A stretch of DNA of 41,439 nucleotides, from positions 865 through 42,303 of the forward strand of contig PLQW01000006.1 in assembly GCA_003160215.1 (NCBI GenBank), in the 5' to 3' direction. Both the position numbers and the translations under genes were made by a program. The notes beneath the pieces are model-generated. The model searched no databases, had not been told where the DNA came from, and was given only the letters and a program-made list of their open reading frames with translations. The DNA comes from Acidobacteriaceae bacterium (lineage in GTDB: Bacteria > Acidobacteriota > Terriglobia > Terriglobales > Acidobacteriaceae). This document shows, in pieces, positions 8,032-18,154 of the stretch. Position 1 is the stretch's first letter. The number at the start of each line of letters is the position of its first letter.

Positions 8032-9039
8032 ATGGCTGACCTGAACTTCTTTATTGTCGAAGATCACGACCAAGAGGCTCGGACTCTTCAAGAAGCCTTA
8101 CTAGATTTGGGCTTCGATCGTTGCCTCGGTGTTGCGAAGTCTGCGCTAGCAGCACGCGAGGAGATCATGACACATCGCGCCGAAACGGACCTAGTGTTTC
8201 TGGATCTGAGTATTCCAATGTCAGGGGAAGGCTCCCGAATCGACAACAACGTTGGATATGAACTGCTTGATTGGATTCACACGGATCTGAACCGGCCGGG
8301 CTTGCGCAAAACTAGAGTCGTTATTGTGTCGGGACAATATGACCTGCCTCCCGGTATTCCTGACCAGAAATTTCAGAGCGGATTTGAGGGAACATTGATC
8401 GGCATCGTCCACAAGGATAGCCTGAAGTCTGGACTTGGGCACATCGCGGCGATACTTAATCGTGACCCACTGTTGGAAAACCTCATAAGGCTTCAACTCG
8501 ACATCGTCGCGGAATATCAGACACTCCATAGTTCTGGAGCTTCCACGAAAGATAGGTGCCAGGCGGCGAAATTGATCGCATGTCGAATTCTCATGAACGA
8601 CGGTGATTACCGCGCCAAGCAGCTCGGAGCCTGCCAGTACGGCGATAATCTTAATACCGCGATCAAACAGGTTATTGAGCGGCGATTCAAGAGTGAAGAA
8701 GGGAAAAAGACTTACATTGATAAGAAGAACATGGCCCTCGGCCAGAAGTGGGAAGAGTTTATCTGGCGGGGCTCCATGTTGGAGCACCTGTATGGGATAA
8801 ATAACTACAGGAACCGGTTCGAGCATCTCGCCCAGCAGCCATACACTGACGAGTTCAAGAATGATGAGTGGGAAATTCCTTTAGAACTCGCAGAGTGTTT
8901 CTCTCGGGGTGACGACGTGGTGGAGATCCTTCAGGTGAAAGTCAGAGCGTTACTACGTTGGTATTTGCCCTGGCACGAACAAGTCTATCGACCCTGGGCG
9001 AGCAACCAGGAAGTAGGCAAGAAGGACGTGCGACCTTGA
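8032..9039 (+). CDS. Response regulator receiver protein with possible HEPN output domain
   Basis: The N-terminal 140 residues are a receiver domain: acidic VEDHD near residues 9-13, phospho-acceptor D58 in VFLDLS, the Thr/Ser position in VIVSGQ, and a Lys in VHKDS. The remaining 190 residues are mainly helical, with no recognisable DNA-binding HTH. Within them NYRNRFEHL contains R260-x4-H265, the pattern of the HEPN ribonuclease active site. If real, phosphorylation by the adjacent kinase could control an RNase instead of transcription. The HEPN reading is inference from one motif. The stop overlaps the TTG start of the next gene. Confidence 0.8.
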   Translation: MADLNFFIVEDHDQEARTLQEALLDLGFDRCLGVAKSALAAREEIMTHRAETDLVFLDLSIPMSGEGSRIDNNVGYELLDWIHTDLNRPGLRKTRVVIVSGQYDLPPGIPDQKFQSGFEGTLIGIVHKDSLKSGLGHIAAILNRDPLLENLIRLQLDIVAEYQTLHSSGASTKDRCQAAKLIACRILMNDGDYRAKQLGACQYGDNLNTAIKQVIERRFKSEEGKKTYIDKKNMALGQKWEEFIWRGSMLEHLYGINNYRNRFEHLAQQPYTDEFKNDEWEIPLELAECFSRGDDVVEILQVKVRALLRWYLPWHEQVYRPWASNQEVGKKDVRP

Positions 9040-9413
9040 CTAGGGATCGAGTTTTGGAAACGCTTCATCAAGTCCCGTCGGGTGCCTCACTTGCGCAGAT
9101 CCTGTCAGAACTTCAAATAAATGGTCGTTCTCAAGAGGGATCAGCTGTGGAGGCTTTGCTCGTCCTTTCCCCTGAAGTCCGCCTCATCGATGGACGTTGG
9201 CGACTCATTGAAGTCGCGCGTCGAGACCGTATTTTGGCAGCGGTCGAGGCGTATGCGTCGACGACTGGCAAGAAGCTTTTTCGGGCCGCGGCAGCTCTCG
9301 ATGGACTGTCATTAAAGGATCAACCTACGATCGAGGAGCTAAAGGGAGTCTTGGCGTCGAGCGGTGGCCGATACAGCTTGCTACCGAATGCAATGATCAA
9401 GAGGAACGACTAA
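9036..9413 (+). CDS. Small winged-helix-like protein, unknown function
   Basis: About 125 residues starting at a TTG that overlaps the TGA of the receiver gene; GAAGGA upstream can serve as ribosome binding site. The frame extends upstream to an ATG at 8958, but that would lie deep inside the receiver gene. The N-terminal part (RDRVLETLHQVPSG, then ILSELQ) resembles a winged-helix layout, and a second helical unit follows. It sits directly in front of the methyltransferase, with its stop one base before that gene's GTG. A DNA-binding or subunit-bridging accessory is possible. No family was recognised. Confidence 0.6.
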   Translation: MTRDRVLETLHQVPSGASLAQILSELQINGRSQEGSAVEALLVLSPEVRLIDGRWRLIEVARRDRILAAVEAYASTTGKKLFRAAAALDGLSLKDQPTIEELKGVLASSGGRYSLLPNAMIKRND

Positions 9414-9414
9414 G

Positions 9415-11292
9415 GTGACAACTAAACAGAAGAGCATAAACGGAAATGACGACATTCTCGCTGCCGCGGCGAAGACGCTCGTCGACACTTTGGGATTTAG
9501 TGACACCCGAATGATTGACCTAGAGGGTGAACGATGTCTTCTGGCCGTCCTGGACAATCATCCGGCGATTCTCGTCTATTCGCCTGGTTCAAGTGAAGTC
9601 ATAACGGCTGCGGATGAAGAGTTCGCGCAGCAGCTTGGAGCTGTTGTACTCGATGGTCCGGCCGACTACGTTTGGGCAACTAAGACTGGCAAACCGGGGG
9701 ACGGATATTTTTACTGTTGGTTGCCGGGGAGGGAGTGCCAGGTCAGCGGCGTGCCGCCCGCGGCGGAATTTAAGGGCGCAGGAAGGCCACACCAGGCACA
9801 GCGCGCCAAGGGCGACCCAACCAGGTTCAAAGAGCTTCAGCGGGAATTTGATGAGCTTCACGAGCGAATCTATGCGGCACGGGAACCAATCGACGGTTCG
9901 AACGACCTAACGGCCCAGCTGTGCAAATGCATCTTCCTCAAGATGCACCTCGAACGAAACCGTGACTTTCGCGTGCCTCCCGGAGACAAGCTTTTTGAAG
10001 AGGTTTTTGAACCCGCTTATATCCGGAACGCAAAGGGACTTGCAGTCGAGGAGATAAAACGGGCCTTCGATACAGCGAAGGCGTTACCCGAATATCGTTT
10101 CAAAGACGACAAGGGGCACGATTTTCAAATCTTCGATACACGAGATTTCATTAAATTCAATCAGCCCGAGACGTATGCCCGAATAGCCGAGATGCTAAAT
10201 CGACACCAGCTCACAAATCCCGACGAAACTGGACTGGAGGACGACATTCTCGGCCGTGCTTTCGACGTCATGTTGCGGGCGAAGTTCGAGAGTAAAGGTG
10301 GCATGGGGATCTACCTAACACCTCAACAGGTCAGGGACGCGATGGTCCAGATGGCCTTTTACGACATTCTGAAAGAGGATCCTGGCACCATCACTCGTCG
10401 TGATCCTGTCACTGACGACCTTGCATTTCGCGTCGGTGATCCATGCTGTGGTTCCGGTGGATTTCTTGTTACTGCAATGCGGGAGGTACGCAAGTACGTT
10501 GACAGGCTTGTTGGGCTGTCAGACAAGCAGCGTCATGATCTCTTGAGCGAAATCTACTGGCGCGGATTTGAAGGGTCAGACAATTCCCCAAACATGGTGT
10601 TACTCGCAAGGATCAACCTTGCTTTGCACGGAGATCCTAAGTCTCGCGTGTACGAAGCAAAGAACTCTTTGACAGAAGACTATTACGTTCCGGAAAGCTT
10701 CGACTTAATCCTGACAAATCCGCCATTCAAGAAGGGTGGTATCAAACAAGAGGAACAACCTGAACTCATAGCAACTTTTTGTTCGGATGTCATGAATAGA
10801 CGACCATCTATGAGCGGCGCCGGGCTCGCTCTCGGGGCCAAACCAGACAGCAACGGTAATTGGACTCCAGTGAAGAGCGTTGATCCTGCAGTTCTTTTCA
10901 TTGATCGCTGTCTTCAACTTCTGAAGCCGGGCGGGAGACTGCTTATTGTTGTCCCAGACGGAATCCTGTGCAATTCAGGTGACAGGTATGTGCGCGAATA
11001 CATCATGGGTCGGAAGGATGAATCTACAGGACAGTTCGTTGGTGGAAAGGCGATCGTCCGAGCTGTCGTGAGCCTGCCACAAGTGACCTTCAGACTCTCT
11101 GGTGCCGGTGCCAAAACCAGTTTTCTTTACCTTCAGAAAAAGCGCGCAGGAGATGAGCAAGGTCCGGTTTTCATGGCCGTTGCGAGCGAGGTTGGATTTG
11201 ATGTCAAGCAGAATAAAGAGGTACTTACCGGTGTGAATGACCTGGTGAAGATCGTTGAGGCTTACAAGGTCGGTCCGGCACCGGACCGGTAG
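9415..11292 (+). CDS. HsdM-like N6-adenine DNA methyltransferase
   Basis: A 625-residue type I-style DNA methyltransferase. A helical N-terminal HsdM domain (about 140-290) precedes the TP-type motif GIYLTPQQV. The SAM-binding motif I is DPCCGSGGFL (from D342) and the catalytic motif IV is NPPF (435-438), marking a gamma-class N6-adenine enzyme. The first 120 residues are an extra N-terminal domain. It starts with GTG one base after the previous stop, behind GAGGAA. With the HsdS-like protein at 20199 it should methylate a bipartite site, giving self DNA a mark. No fused restriction subunit is nearby, so restriction must come from other genes of the operon. Confidence 0.9.
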   Translation: MTTKQKSINGNDDILAAAAKTLVDTLGFSDTRMIDLEGERCLLAVLDNHPAILVYSPGSSEVITAADEEFAQQLGAVVLDGPADYVWATKTGKPGDGYFYCWLPGRECQVSGVPPAAEFKGAGRPHQAQRAKGDPTRFKELQREFDELHERIYAAREPIDGSNDLTAQLCKCIFLKMHLERNRDFRVPPGDKLFEEVFEPAYIRNAKGLAVEEIKRAFDTAKALPEYRFKDDKGHDFQIFDTRDFIKFNQPETYARIAEMLNRHQLTNPDETGLEDDILGRAFDVMLRAKFESKGGMGIYLTPQQVRDAMVQMAFYDILKEDPGTITRRDPVTDDLAFRVGDPCCGSGGFLVTAMREVRKYVDRLVGLSDKQRHDLLSEIYWRGFEGSDNSPNMVLLARINLALHGDPKSRVYEAKNSLTEDYYVPESFDLILTNPPFKKGGIKQEEQPELIATFCSDVMNRRPSMSGAGLALGAKPDSNGNWTPVKSVDPAVLFIDRCLQLLKPGGRLLIVVPDGILCNSGDRYVREYIMGRKDESTGQFVGGKAIVRAVVSLPQVTFRLSGAGAKTSFLYLQKKRAGDEQGPVFMAVASEVGFDVKQNKEVLTGVNDLVKIVEAYKVGPAPDR

Positions 11293-11330
11293 GGACATAG
11301 AGGGCAGCGAGTTGTTGTCGGGATCCGCTA

Positions 11331-12947
11331 ATGAGACCAACGGCGATACTAGAACTGACGGACGTCCTACAAAGCCTTGCACTAAACGGCGCTGTGCCGG
11401 CAAGTGCAACGGGCGGCCTCTGGCTTACAAGTGTCGGCGCAGTCCATCTAGATGCTTTAGAGCAGTGGCTCTGTACAGATCCAGAGTGGTTTCACAATAT
11501 CGCTCGAGCTCGCTCATTACTGGAGGTCGTGCGACGCACAGCGATTCGCGACCCACTCTATCGATTTCATGTGGATACGATGGTCGCCGAAGTCCTCGAG
11601 AGCATAGGCAGGAGTGGCAGATGGCAGAGACTAGAAGAACTGCTATTCGGGCCGCTTCTTCCGTTTGCAACGCGTTTTGTGCAGCTCCTTGACTTTGTGC
11701 GGGAGCAAACGGATGGTTCTACCGGAATACACCACTGGGATTCACTGCGACGGGGGATCGAGAAGGCTAACAGTCCGATATTCGAAGAGTGGGATCGACT
11801 GTTATGGGCTGACGCGCGCGGGGGCGCCGCGGCCTTATTCCCAGTGTTGTTGGATTTGTATATTCCTTTGTGTGACGGTGTGGTTAGTGTTCATCCCGAG
11901 CTGCACGGGCTGTCGGAGCCCTCGGTGGAAGTCTTGGCTGCCATCGTAGAATGTGCCCGCCGGGGCGAATGTGGCCTAGTCGACCCGGCGCTCAAGCCAG
12001 AACTAAATCCTCTTTACAATATTGGGTTACCTGTTAGGCAATGGATCGTTGACTCTTCCGCGCCGGACCGTCGGCTGAGGGTCGGCCTAGCTGCCCCAGT
12101 AAGGCTCCTTTTAGGCCACGAGAGGGCCACGCAGAACGAGGGGATTGCAGTCGTACCTTTGGACAAGGAGCATGTCAAGACCTCGTTTGTCGAGACACTC
12201 CAACGAGCGGTTGCACAGTCTCAGAGACAGGACTTTTGGTCCAGGGATCCTTCTCGAAATCAGAGTTCAGCATTCCCAGGACTTCGGCTGGGTGAGACCT
12301 GGCCGACCGAACCTCTGCTTGCTCCGAAAGGCGTGCAAGTTCCTGCGGCTCAAAGGCTGCATGGGTTGGGCCTTTCAAGAAGACGTTCTCCCGACGTCGA
12401 CGAAGCCCTCCAGATGCTATCTGATCACCTCATGTTCGGTTCGTTGCTCCAGTTGTTGCTGCTGGAAGCTCTCGATCGTGAATTGGGCCAGGAGACAATC
12501 ACTCTATCTTGTACAAAGTCTGAGCAAGATGGAAAACCATCGACGCAAATACAGTTCTACTACAGACCCGTGGAAGAGAGCGACGGACGCGAAAGACGGC
12601 GAGATTTCCCGACGTATGCGCTGGGTGATTTCGATTCTGTCTTGAACCGCCTTACGGGCCGCCTCAACATACAGGCAATGCCTTTCTCGATTGGGTCCTT
12701 TGGTCCAACATTCTGGGCAACGGCACTATTCATGCTTGAGCAAGTCGGGATTCTGTTCTTGGACACTTCTAAGAGTCGCTGTTGTCTCTCTTTGGAAGCT
12801 CTCGATCGCTTACATGGCGGAGACTTGATGACAAGAGTAATCAGAAGTGGCCAGCGTACGCGCGAGTCTATGAGGAGTGCACTGAGTGAAATGTGGAAAG
12901 CCATTGACAGTACGCAAGGCGCAGGAGTGCTGACGAATGTCAACTGA
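11331..12947 (+). CDS. Unknown 538-residue protein of the defence operon
   Basis: A 538-residue soluble, Leu-rich and mainly helical protein with no motif I can name. A WHTS-free N-terminus gives no signal peptide, and no membrane span or Cys cluster is seen. It starts 38 bases after the methyltransferase and overlaps the next gene by 11 bases, so it is translated as part of the same operon. Its place between the methyltransferase and the large P-loop NTPase suggests a structural subunit or adaptor of a multi-protein complex. This is position-based inference only. Confidence 0.65.
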   Translation: MRPTAILELTDVLQSLALNGAVPASATGGLWLTSVGAVHLDALEQWLCTDPEWFHNIARARSLLEVVRRTAIRDPLYRFHVDTMVAEVLESIGRSGRWQRLEELLFGPLLPFATRFVQLLDFVREQTDGSTGIHHWDSLRRGIEKANSPIFEEWDRLLWADARGGAAALFPVLLDLYIPLCDGVVSVHPELHGLSEPSVEVLAAIVECARRGECGLVDPALKPELNPLYNIGLPVRQWIVDSSAPDRRLRVGLAAPVRLLLGHERATQNEGIAVVPLDKEHVKTSFVETLQRAVAQSQRQDFWSRDPSRNQSSAFPGLRLGETWPTEPLLAPKGVQVPAAQRLHGLGLSRRRSPDVDEALQMLSDHLMFGSLLQLLLLEALDRELGQETITLSCTKSEQDGKPSTQIQFYYRPVEESDGRERRRDFPTYALGDFDSVLNRLTGRLNIQAMPFSIGSFGPTFWATALFMLEQVGILFLDTSKSRCCLSLEALDRLHGGDLMTRVIRSGQRTRESMRSALSEMWKAIDSTQGAGVLTNVN

Positions 12948-14016
12948 CGTCGGTATCGGCCTGACACAGCTGGTGCTTTGGTATGACGCGACCCGAATGC
13001 AGGTGTGGCCGGCCTTCTTGGCTCAGATTCCTGCGGATTTGACATTGCCGTCGGCAACCGATTTTGGCCGACGCTTCGACACAGAGCGCATGACGGACCG
13101 TCGTCATGCTGCGGCCGAAAAGATCGTGCGGAATCTTCCAGGCCTGGAACAGAGGGAGGATCGCTTAGTCTTGAAGGGAATCGGACTCCTGACCAAAACT
13201 GAGCACGGTTACACCCTGTCCCGTGATGGCGCCGAATTGAGACAATCTTACCTCGCTGACCCGAAGGGTAAAGCATGGCTGCGGTTGCTAGCTCGTCTAC
13301 TTCTGCTTAGGGAGCCTCGTACGCGAGTCCTGGTTCGCCTGATGAGCCAGCTCGATGCAACTCTGGTTTTTGACGGCGACGGTTGGTTTGCCGGGAGTAT
13401 ACGCAAGGCATACGTAGAAACGGCAAATGTACGAGTCTATGTCTTCATTGGTGACCACCCGACGGACCTCGGTCTCCGTACCATTCTTAGAGAACACAGC
13501 TGGTGGGCGCTTGGAGAGTGGCGCGCCGACAAGCTCCTCGCCGGAGCAACAAACTGCTTCTTCACCGGCACTCTTCAGAAGGAACTATCGCTCCACGATA
13601 TCTCTTTGGCATTACGTGGACCTCTTGAACTTCTTTTTCACCTCGGCGTTCTCGATGTTTCCTCGAATAAGTGCAGGCTCAACACGGTCAGCAGTACTCA
13701 GGAGCTTGGAAGCGACATCGCGGCGGACTTCGGTTGGACAAGCAGCGTCGACAAGCAAGATGTGGAGGCGCTGCTCCACCGGCTCCTTGCAGACCTGCGC
13801 TCTGATACTGGCTACGTAATTGCATCTGAGCTTCGACGTGCTCTCCTGCATGAAGGAATCGCGAACCCGGATGCTGAGATTGCTCGTCTGCAAACAGAGG
13901 ATCGCCTCGTTATCGAAGCCGAGGATTACGGCCAGGCGCGCCATGGTGAAGGGTTGTTCGGTGATCCTCGAAAGCAAATGGTGCAAATTCGGCTTGTCTC
14001 AAGGAGTCATGCATGA
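12937..14016 (+). CDS. Unknown 359-residue protein, possible winged-helix domains
   Basis: The gene starts inside the end of the previous one (11-base overlap) with AGGAG nine bases upstream. Its ATGA stop/start junction with the next gene indicates tight co-translation with the 1377-residue NTPase. The N-terminal part has an Arg-rich helical segment followed by GIGLLTKTEHGYTLSRDG, which looks like a winged-helix wing. The C-terminal part (VEALLHRLLADL to TEDRLVIEAED) resembles a second winged helix. It may link the NTPase to DNA or to the methyltransferase complex. No family was recognised. Confidence 0.65.
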   Translation: MSTDVGIGLTQLVLWYDATRMQVWPAFLAQIPADLTLPSATDFGRRFDTERMTDRRHAAAEKIVRNLPGLEQREDRLVLKGIGLLTKTEHGYTLSRDGAELRQSYLADPKGKAWLRLLARLLLLREPRTRVLVRLMSQLDATLVFDGDGWFAGSIRKAYVETANVRVYVFIGDHPTDLGLRTILREHSWWALGEWRADKLLAGATNCFFTGTLQKELSLHDISLALRGPLELLFHLGVLDVSSNKCRLNTVSSTQELGSDIAADFGWTSSVDKQDVEALLHRLLADLRSDTGYVIASELRRALLHEGIANPDAEIARLQTEDRLVIEAEDYGQARHGEGLFGDPRKQMVQIRLVSRSHA

Positions 14017-17000
14017 GTGTTAACCCGTGGCAAGCGGAAGGCGTTTCGATCCTTCCCTCTGACCTTAAGGACCTGATGCCGATCGTAGGTCAGCAGGACC
14101 TGTTTCGGAATCTGACTGATTTCCGTTCAGAAACGCTGGCTAGAGGCAAAGATGCTCTTTCCGGGTTCTTCGTTGTCATTGGCGGTTGGGGTGTTGGTAA
14201 GAGCCGTGTCGGTCACGAATTGTGTCTGGAAGCGGTGGCACCCGAAGCCCAGTGGATAATCAGTGGCAAACCGCAGCGGATTCTTCAAGCCGGGCTGTCC
14301 GAAGGGATTCTGCCGATCTTTGTTCGATACAGCCAAGTCACAAATGGGCCTCTTGGATCCTCGTTGAGTACAGACAGCTGGATCCCGACTGTAGTTTCGG
14401 AGGCGTTGTGTCGCCTCACGGGAATGCGTGGTGATGCGGACTCAAACAGACTGACGAAAAATCAAATTCGCTTGATGGAATTGACACGACAAGCTCTGGG
14501 TCCGAAGGGGCGTGGATGGGCGGCCGCCCTACCCCAACTCAGGACTGCGTTGGGAGCACACCCCGTCGATGCCGCCGTGCACGCAGCACTTGACATCTTG
14601 CGTGATGAATTGCAGATCAACAACATCTGGATTGTCGTTGATGAAATCGAGGACATTACAGACATCGAAAGAGACGGTTTACGCTCCGAAGATCGCGGTA
14701 CGGGCATCGATCAAGCCTTGATGACCGTGATTCCACGGGTAATCAAGTATGAAGAACTCCGCGGAGAGTTTCCGCAGATAAGCTTTGTCTTGCTTTGCTC
14801 CATGGCACTAGGGGATCTCCTGAAAGGGATTCCATCCATTGGTCGCCGCACTCGCTGGCACCCCTTGAAGACTAATTCGTTCCAAGATGTGGAAGCATTC
14901 TTTCGGTACCTGCAAGACCATAAGCCAGCGGTTGCGTCGAGTATCGCCGAATACCCAGCAGGTCTCAAGGAAGCTGCCTTCTTCGCAGCTAATAGAAATT
15001 TTGGGTGGTTTAACGTCATTCTCCACCATGCGCACAACAATCATCGTTCCGGCACTCTTGGAGTCCCAGACCTTCTTCGCAAGTTTGCAGAGAACCCTTC
15101 GCGGGGATTGAAAGGCAGTGTTTTCGATCTTGAAGCCATTAGCGAATTTCAAATCGCGCATGATAACGACTTCCCAGAGGTCGAGCATCTCATCTTCGGC
15201 ATGCTCCCAAAGGCGATAGGTCTGCAACCAGATCAGATCTCGCCAGATACTGCTCAACGTTTGAATGCCAAAGTGCATGACGTCACAGGGAAGAAGCTGT
15301 TTACTCGTGTGGTTGAGATCGAACCACCCGCGCCACATCTGATCACAACGCACATGGTTAGGTCAGGTTTCCGTAATCCGGAAGGAAACTTCCTCGTGTT
15401 GCCTGGTGAAACTCGGTTCAACATCGAAGAAGTTATGGAAAGTCTTAGAGCATACTCTATCGGCCTGCCTGAACAGAGGCGTTACAAGTTGTTGATTTGC
15501 GAAGAGGAAAGTGAATTCACAGAGCAGATTCGGAGTCTCTCGCCATATGCGAGCGAAGCGGAACAGTTCGCTCCTCCACTTCATGAGTTTCTGATGAGGG
15601 CAAGGGGTAATGGAAAATCCGAAGCAGAATCAGAATACATTGCGCCTGCGTTTTCCTTTCTCCGTCGGTTCAACCGCCTTAACAAGCTACGCGAGGCGGA
15701 GTCAGGTTATCTGCGGGACGGCAGAAAGAACTCATCCCTTAAAGAAGCCTACCATCGAATTTTCAACGACAAGACGAAACTCGGCCAAGCTTTACTTCGT
15801 GGTATCGCGTATGCGTGGGAAAAGGATCCAACGGATCGTGGCGTGACGCCTGTCGAGTTTCTTGATGGATTCGGCAACGTTTGCGCTCAATTCACTTCGC
15901 GCCAACGACCTCTCGATCTTGGTGCCGAATCTAAGGTGTCATTCCTTACGATCTCGGCATTTGACGAAGACAAACTGCGGGATGATCTGAACCGTCTGTC
16001 CAGGGAACCACGGCACCCGATCGTAATGTTCACGCAGAACAATTCCGGCCTTGAGGAACAGCTAAGGACGCGCAACTCGCGAGTCGCCCCCGATTTAGCT
16101 CCCTTCATCATCGTGCACAACCTGACGGAGTATCAATCGGAGGTTCTCCAGCACTTGGGCCTGATGGGAGATGCCTTTGAAGCCAGCGAGCTTCGAACGC
16201 GTTATTTTTCTGGGTGGATTGACAGCTCGCGGCAGAGCCTTCATCAGGAAGCCGACGCTTGGCGCAGTTCAGTTGAATCGCAGGGCTTAGTGCTTCGTCC
16301 GATATTTCACGGCCGTCCGGCAAAAGATGATGAACTACGCGTAATGGCTACCGGGTACGGCGAGATGCTGGCGGGCTCCTCGTTCGACAAGGTGTTGCAA
16401 TCAAGCGCAATGTCGGCTGCTGACCGAGATCTTTTCAAGAAAGTCGTCACGCGGCATATGGATCCCGGCCCGAAGTATTACGAGTTCGAGACTCTCGGCT
16501 TGTTCGTGGAACAGGCGGGGTCGAAAATCGTACAGGTACCTCGGCCTCTGCTGGCTTTTGCACAAAGGTGCAGCGGCCTTCCGTTGACAAGATCTGCTCT
16601 CGAACGATTCTTCCTGTATGAAGCACCGGAGGACACTAAGCCGCGGGATGTCATCCAGCAGCTCGGACTGTTTCTTGCGTATCTTGGCGTTATCGACGCA
16701 GCGGCAGATAAATTTGCTCTGGTCACGACCAAATCTCTAAAGGATGGACTCGATCGTGCGGACGATTGGTTAAAGCGTGATTTCGAGCAAGCCGTTAGTG
16801 AGGTCGATACGGTCCATCGGGACATCGGCGATAATCTGCGGGATCACTACGCGAAGATGGCTCGACAACAGCTCAAAGAGGCTCAGAAGAAGCTGGATTC
16901 TCTCGATTTGAGCTTCCTAACAGAAAAGTGGGAGGAGCTTAACAAAAGCGGTTCAGACGGGAATCCTTTGTACATTAGTCGGTGGAATGCCGCCGCACAA

Positions 17001-18146
17001 ATTGTCTCCGAGGTGCGAGCGACGACATTTCAAGTATTCGATCCCGAGGCGAACAAGGGCTTCACTTATAGCCCCGATCTCCTTTCTGAGTACGAATCCC
17101 AATCTTCACGCGACGATTATCCTCTGTGGCGGCGAATCGCGATCCTTCGGGGATTCTATCGTGACGTCCGAGATCGACGGTCGAACTTGGAGCGGCGGAT
17201 CCAAGAAGTCCGAACAGACGCTGAAGGTCGTGTTCCAATGCTCAATGAAGAGCGTATCTTTCCGCTTCAAGCGCTAACCCTACCGCTTGATTTCTACCGG
17301 CAGGAGATCAATTTTCCATCGGATCGGCCTAACAGGACCATTCCGATGGGCAGCACTGCACTTGGTATCCAGACCGTTGGGTTCAAGCTTTCAACGCTCA
17401 AGTATCAAGAGGTGCTCCAGAGGCTTGATCAAATCAGTGCGGAGCTCAATTCTCCGGGGAAGCTGGTATCCATATTCCTGGAGTCACTTAAAGAGTGGGA
17501 GGCCGTACGCGTCGATGCGCAAGTTTTGTCATCCCGATTTGAAACCACTCTTCAATTCTTTGCGGATGCTGACACAAACACGAAGATACGCTTTCAGCTG
17601 GCAGAGCTGGAAGATGAGATGAGTGAAGTCCGCGGGGTCGCTGAAGAGGGTCTAATGCGCAGCAAGACCGATCAGCGGGAGTCCTCGGGGACTCCCGCCT
17701 TTGACCTGGCGATCAAGCTCGCGGGTGACGTGCAAGAAGTCAAACCGCTGGTTTCCGAATTACGCACCCTTTTGGATGGAATCGACAACTCAGTAACCGT
17801 GCGCTTGCAGGAGGACTATCGCGAGAAGTTCGGAGCGCTGTTGAAAGCCTTTCAGAAAGTCCGGATTGCCCAGAACAAACCTCCCGTGACTTTGCCCGAA
17901 AAGAAAAGTAATACCTGGAAAACGACGGTTAAGGTGTTCGATGAAATCATCGGTCTGGCCAAGAACGAAGGCGAGGCCTACTTGCCGACGGGCGGGCCTA
18001 CTACATTCGAGGATTTCGTAAGGCTCTGCGAAATGGAGGAGAGGTTCTCGCGGGAGAACCGTGAAATTGATTGGGAGGCGTCTCCGTTCGCGGAGTGCGT
18101 GCCCCTGCTGATACAGAAGAAGCTGCTTCGTCTGAAGCTGATTTGA
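14013..18146 (+). CDS. Large P-loop NTPase (1377 residues)
   Basis: Begins at ATG overlapping the previous stop (ATGA) with AAGGAG six bases upstream. Walker A is GGWGVGKS (about 57-64) and Walker B is WIVVDEIED (D210, E211), followed by a sensor-like strand FVLLCS. This is an AAA+/STAND-like ATPase at the N-terminus. The remaining 1000 residues are helical, with coiled-coil stretches near 950-1000 and 1090-1250. Size and layout recall BrxC/PglY of BREX, but the sequence alone does not prove homology. Within the operon it is the largest protein and the probable scaffold or motor that couples recognition to restriction. It is a clear ATPase of uncertain family. Confidence 0.8.
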   Translation: MSVNPWQAEGVSILPSDLKDLMPIVGQQDLFRNLTDFRSETLARGKDALSGFFVVIGGWGVGKSRVGHELCLEAVAPEAQWIISGKPQRILQAGLSEGILPIFVRYSQVTNGPLGSSLSTDSWIPTVVSEALCRLTGMRGDADSNRLTKNQIRLMELTRQALGPKGRGWAAALPQLRTALGAHPVDAAVHAALDILRDELQINNIWIVVDEIEDITDIERDGLRSEDRGTGIDQALMTVIPRVIKYEELRGEFPQISFVLLCSMALGDLLKGIPSIGRRTRWHPLKTNSFQDVEAFFRYLQDHKPAVASSIAEYPAGLKEAAFFAANRNFGWFNVILHHAHNNHRSGTLGVPDLLRKFAENPSRGLKGSVFDLEAISEFQIAHDNDFPEVEHLIFGMLPKAIGLQPDQISPDTAQRLNAKVHDVTGKKLFTRVVEIEPPAPHLITTHMVRSGFRNPEGNFLVLPGETRFNIEEVMESLRAYSIGLPEQRRYKLLICEEESEFTEQIRSLSPYASEAEQFAPPLHEFLMRARGNGKSEAESEYIAPAFSFLRRFNRLNKLREAESGYLRDGRKNSSLKEAYHRIFNDKTKLGQALLRGIAYAWEKDPTDRGVTPVEFLDGFGNVCAQFTSRQRPLDLGAESKVSFLTISAFDEDKLRDDLNRLSREPRHPIVMFTQNNSGLEEQLRTRNSRVAPDLAPFIIVHNLTEYQSEVLQHLGLMGDAFEASELRTRYFSGWIDSSRQSLHQEADAWRSSVESQGLVLRPIFHGRPAKDDELRVMATGYGEMLAGSSFDKVLQSSAMSAADRDLFKKVVTRHMDPGPKYYEFETLGLFVEQAGSKIVQVPRPLLAFAQRCSGLPLTRSALERFFLYEAPEDTKPRDVIQQLGLFLAYLGVIDAAADKFALVTTKSLKDGLDRADDWLKRDFEQAVSEVDTVHRDIGDNLRDHYAKMARQQLKEAQKKLDSLDLSFLTEKWEELNKSGSDGNPLYISRWNAAAQIVSEVRATTFQVFDPEANKGFTYSPDLLSEYESQSSRDDYPLWRRIAILRGFYRDVRDRRSNLERRIQEVRTDAEGRVPMLNEERIFPLQALTLPLDFYRQEINFPSDRPNRTIPMGSTALGIQTVGFKLSTLKYQEVLQRLDQISAELNSPGKLVSIFLESLKEWEAVRVDAQVLSSRFETTLQFFADADTNTKIRFQLAELEDEMSEVRGVAEEGLMRSKTDQRESSGTPAFDLAIKLAGDVQEVKPLVSELRTLLDGIDNSVTVRLQEDYREKFGALLKAFQKVRIAQNKPPVTLPEKKSNTWKTTVKVFDEIIGLAKNEGEAYLPTGGPTTFEDFVRLCEMEERFSRENREIDWEASPFAECVPLLIQKKLLRLKLI

Positions 18147-18154
18147 GAGCCAAG

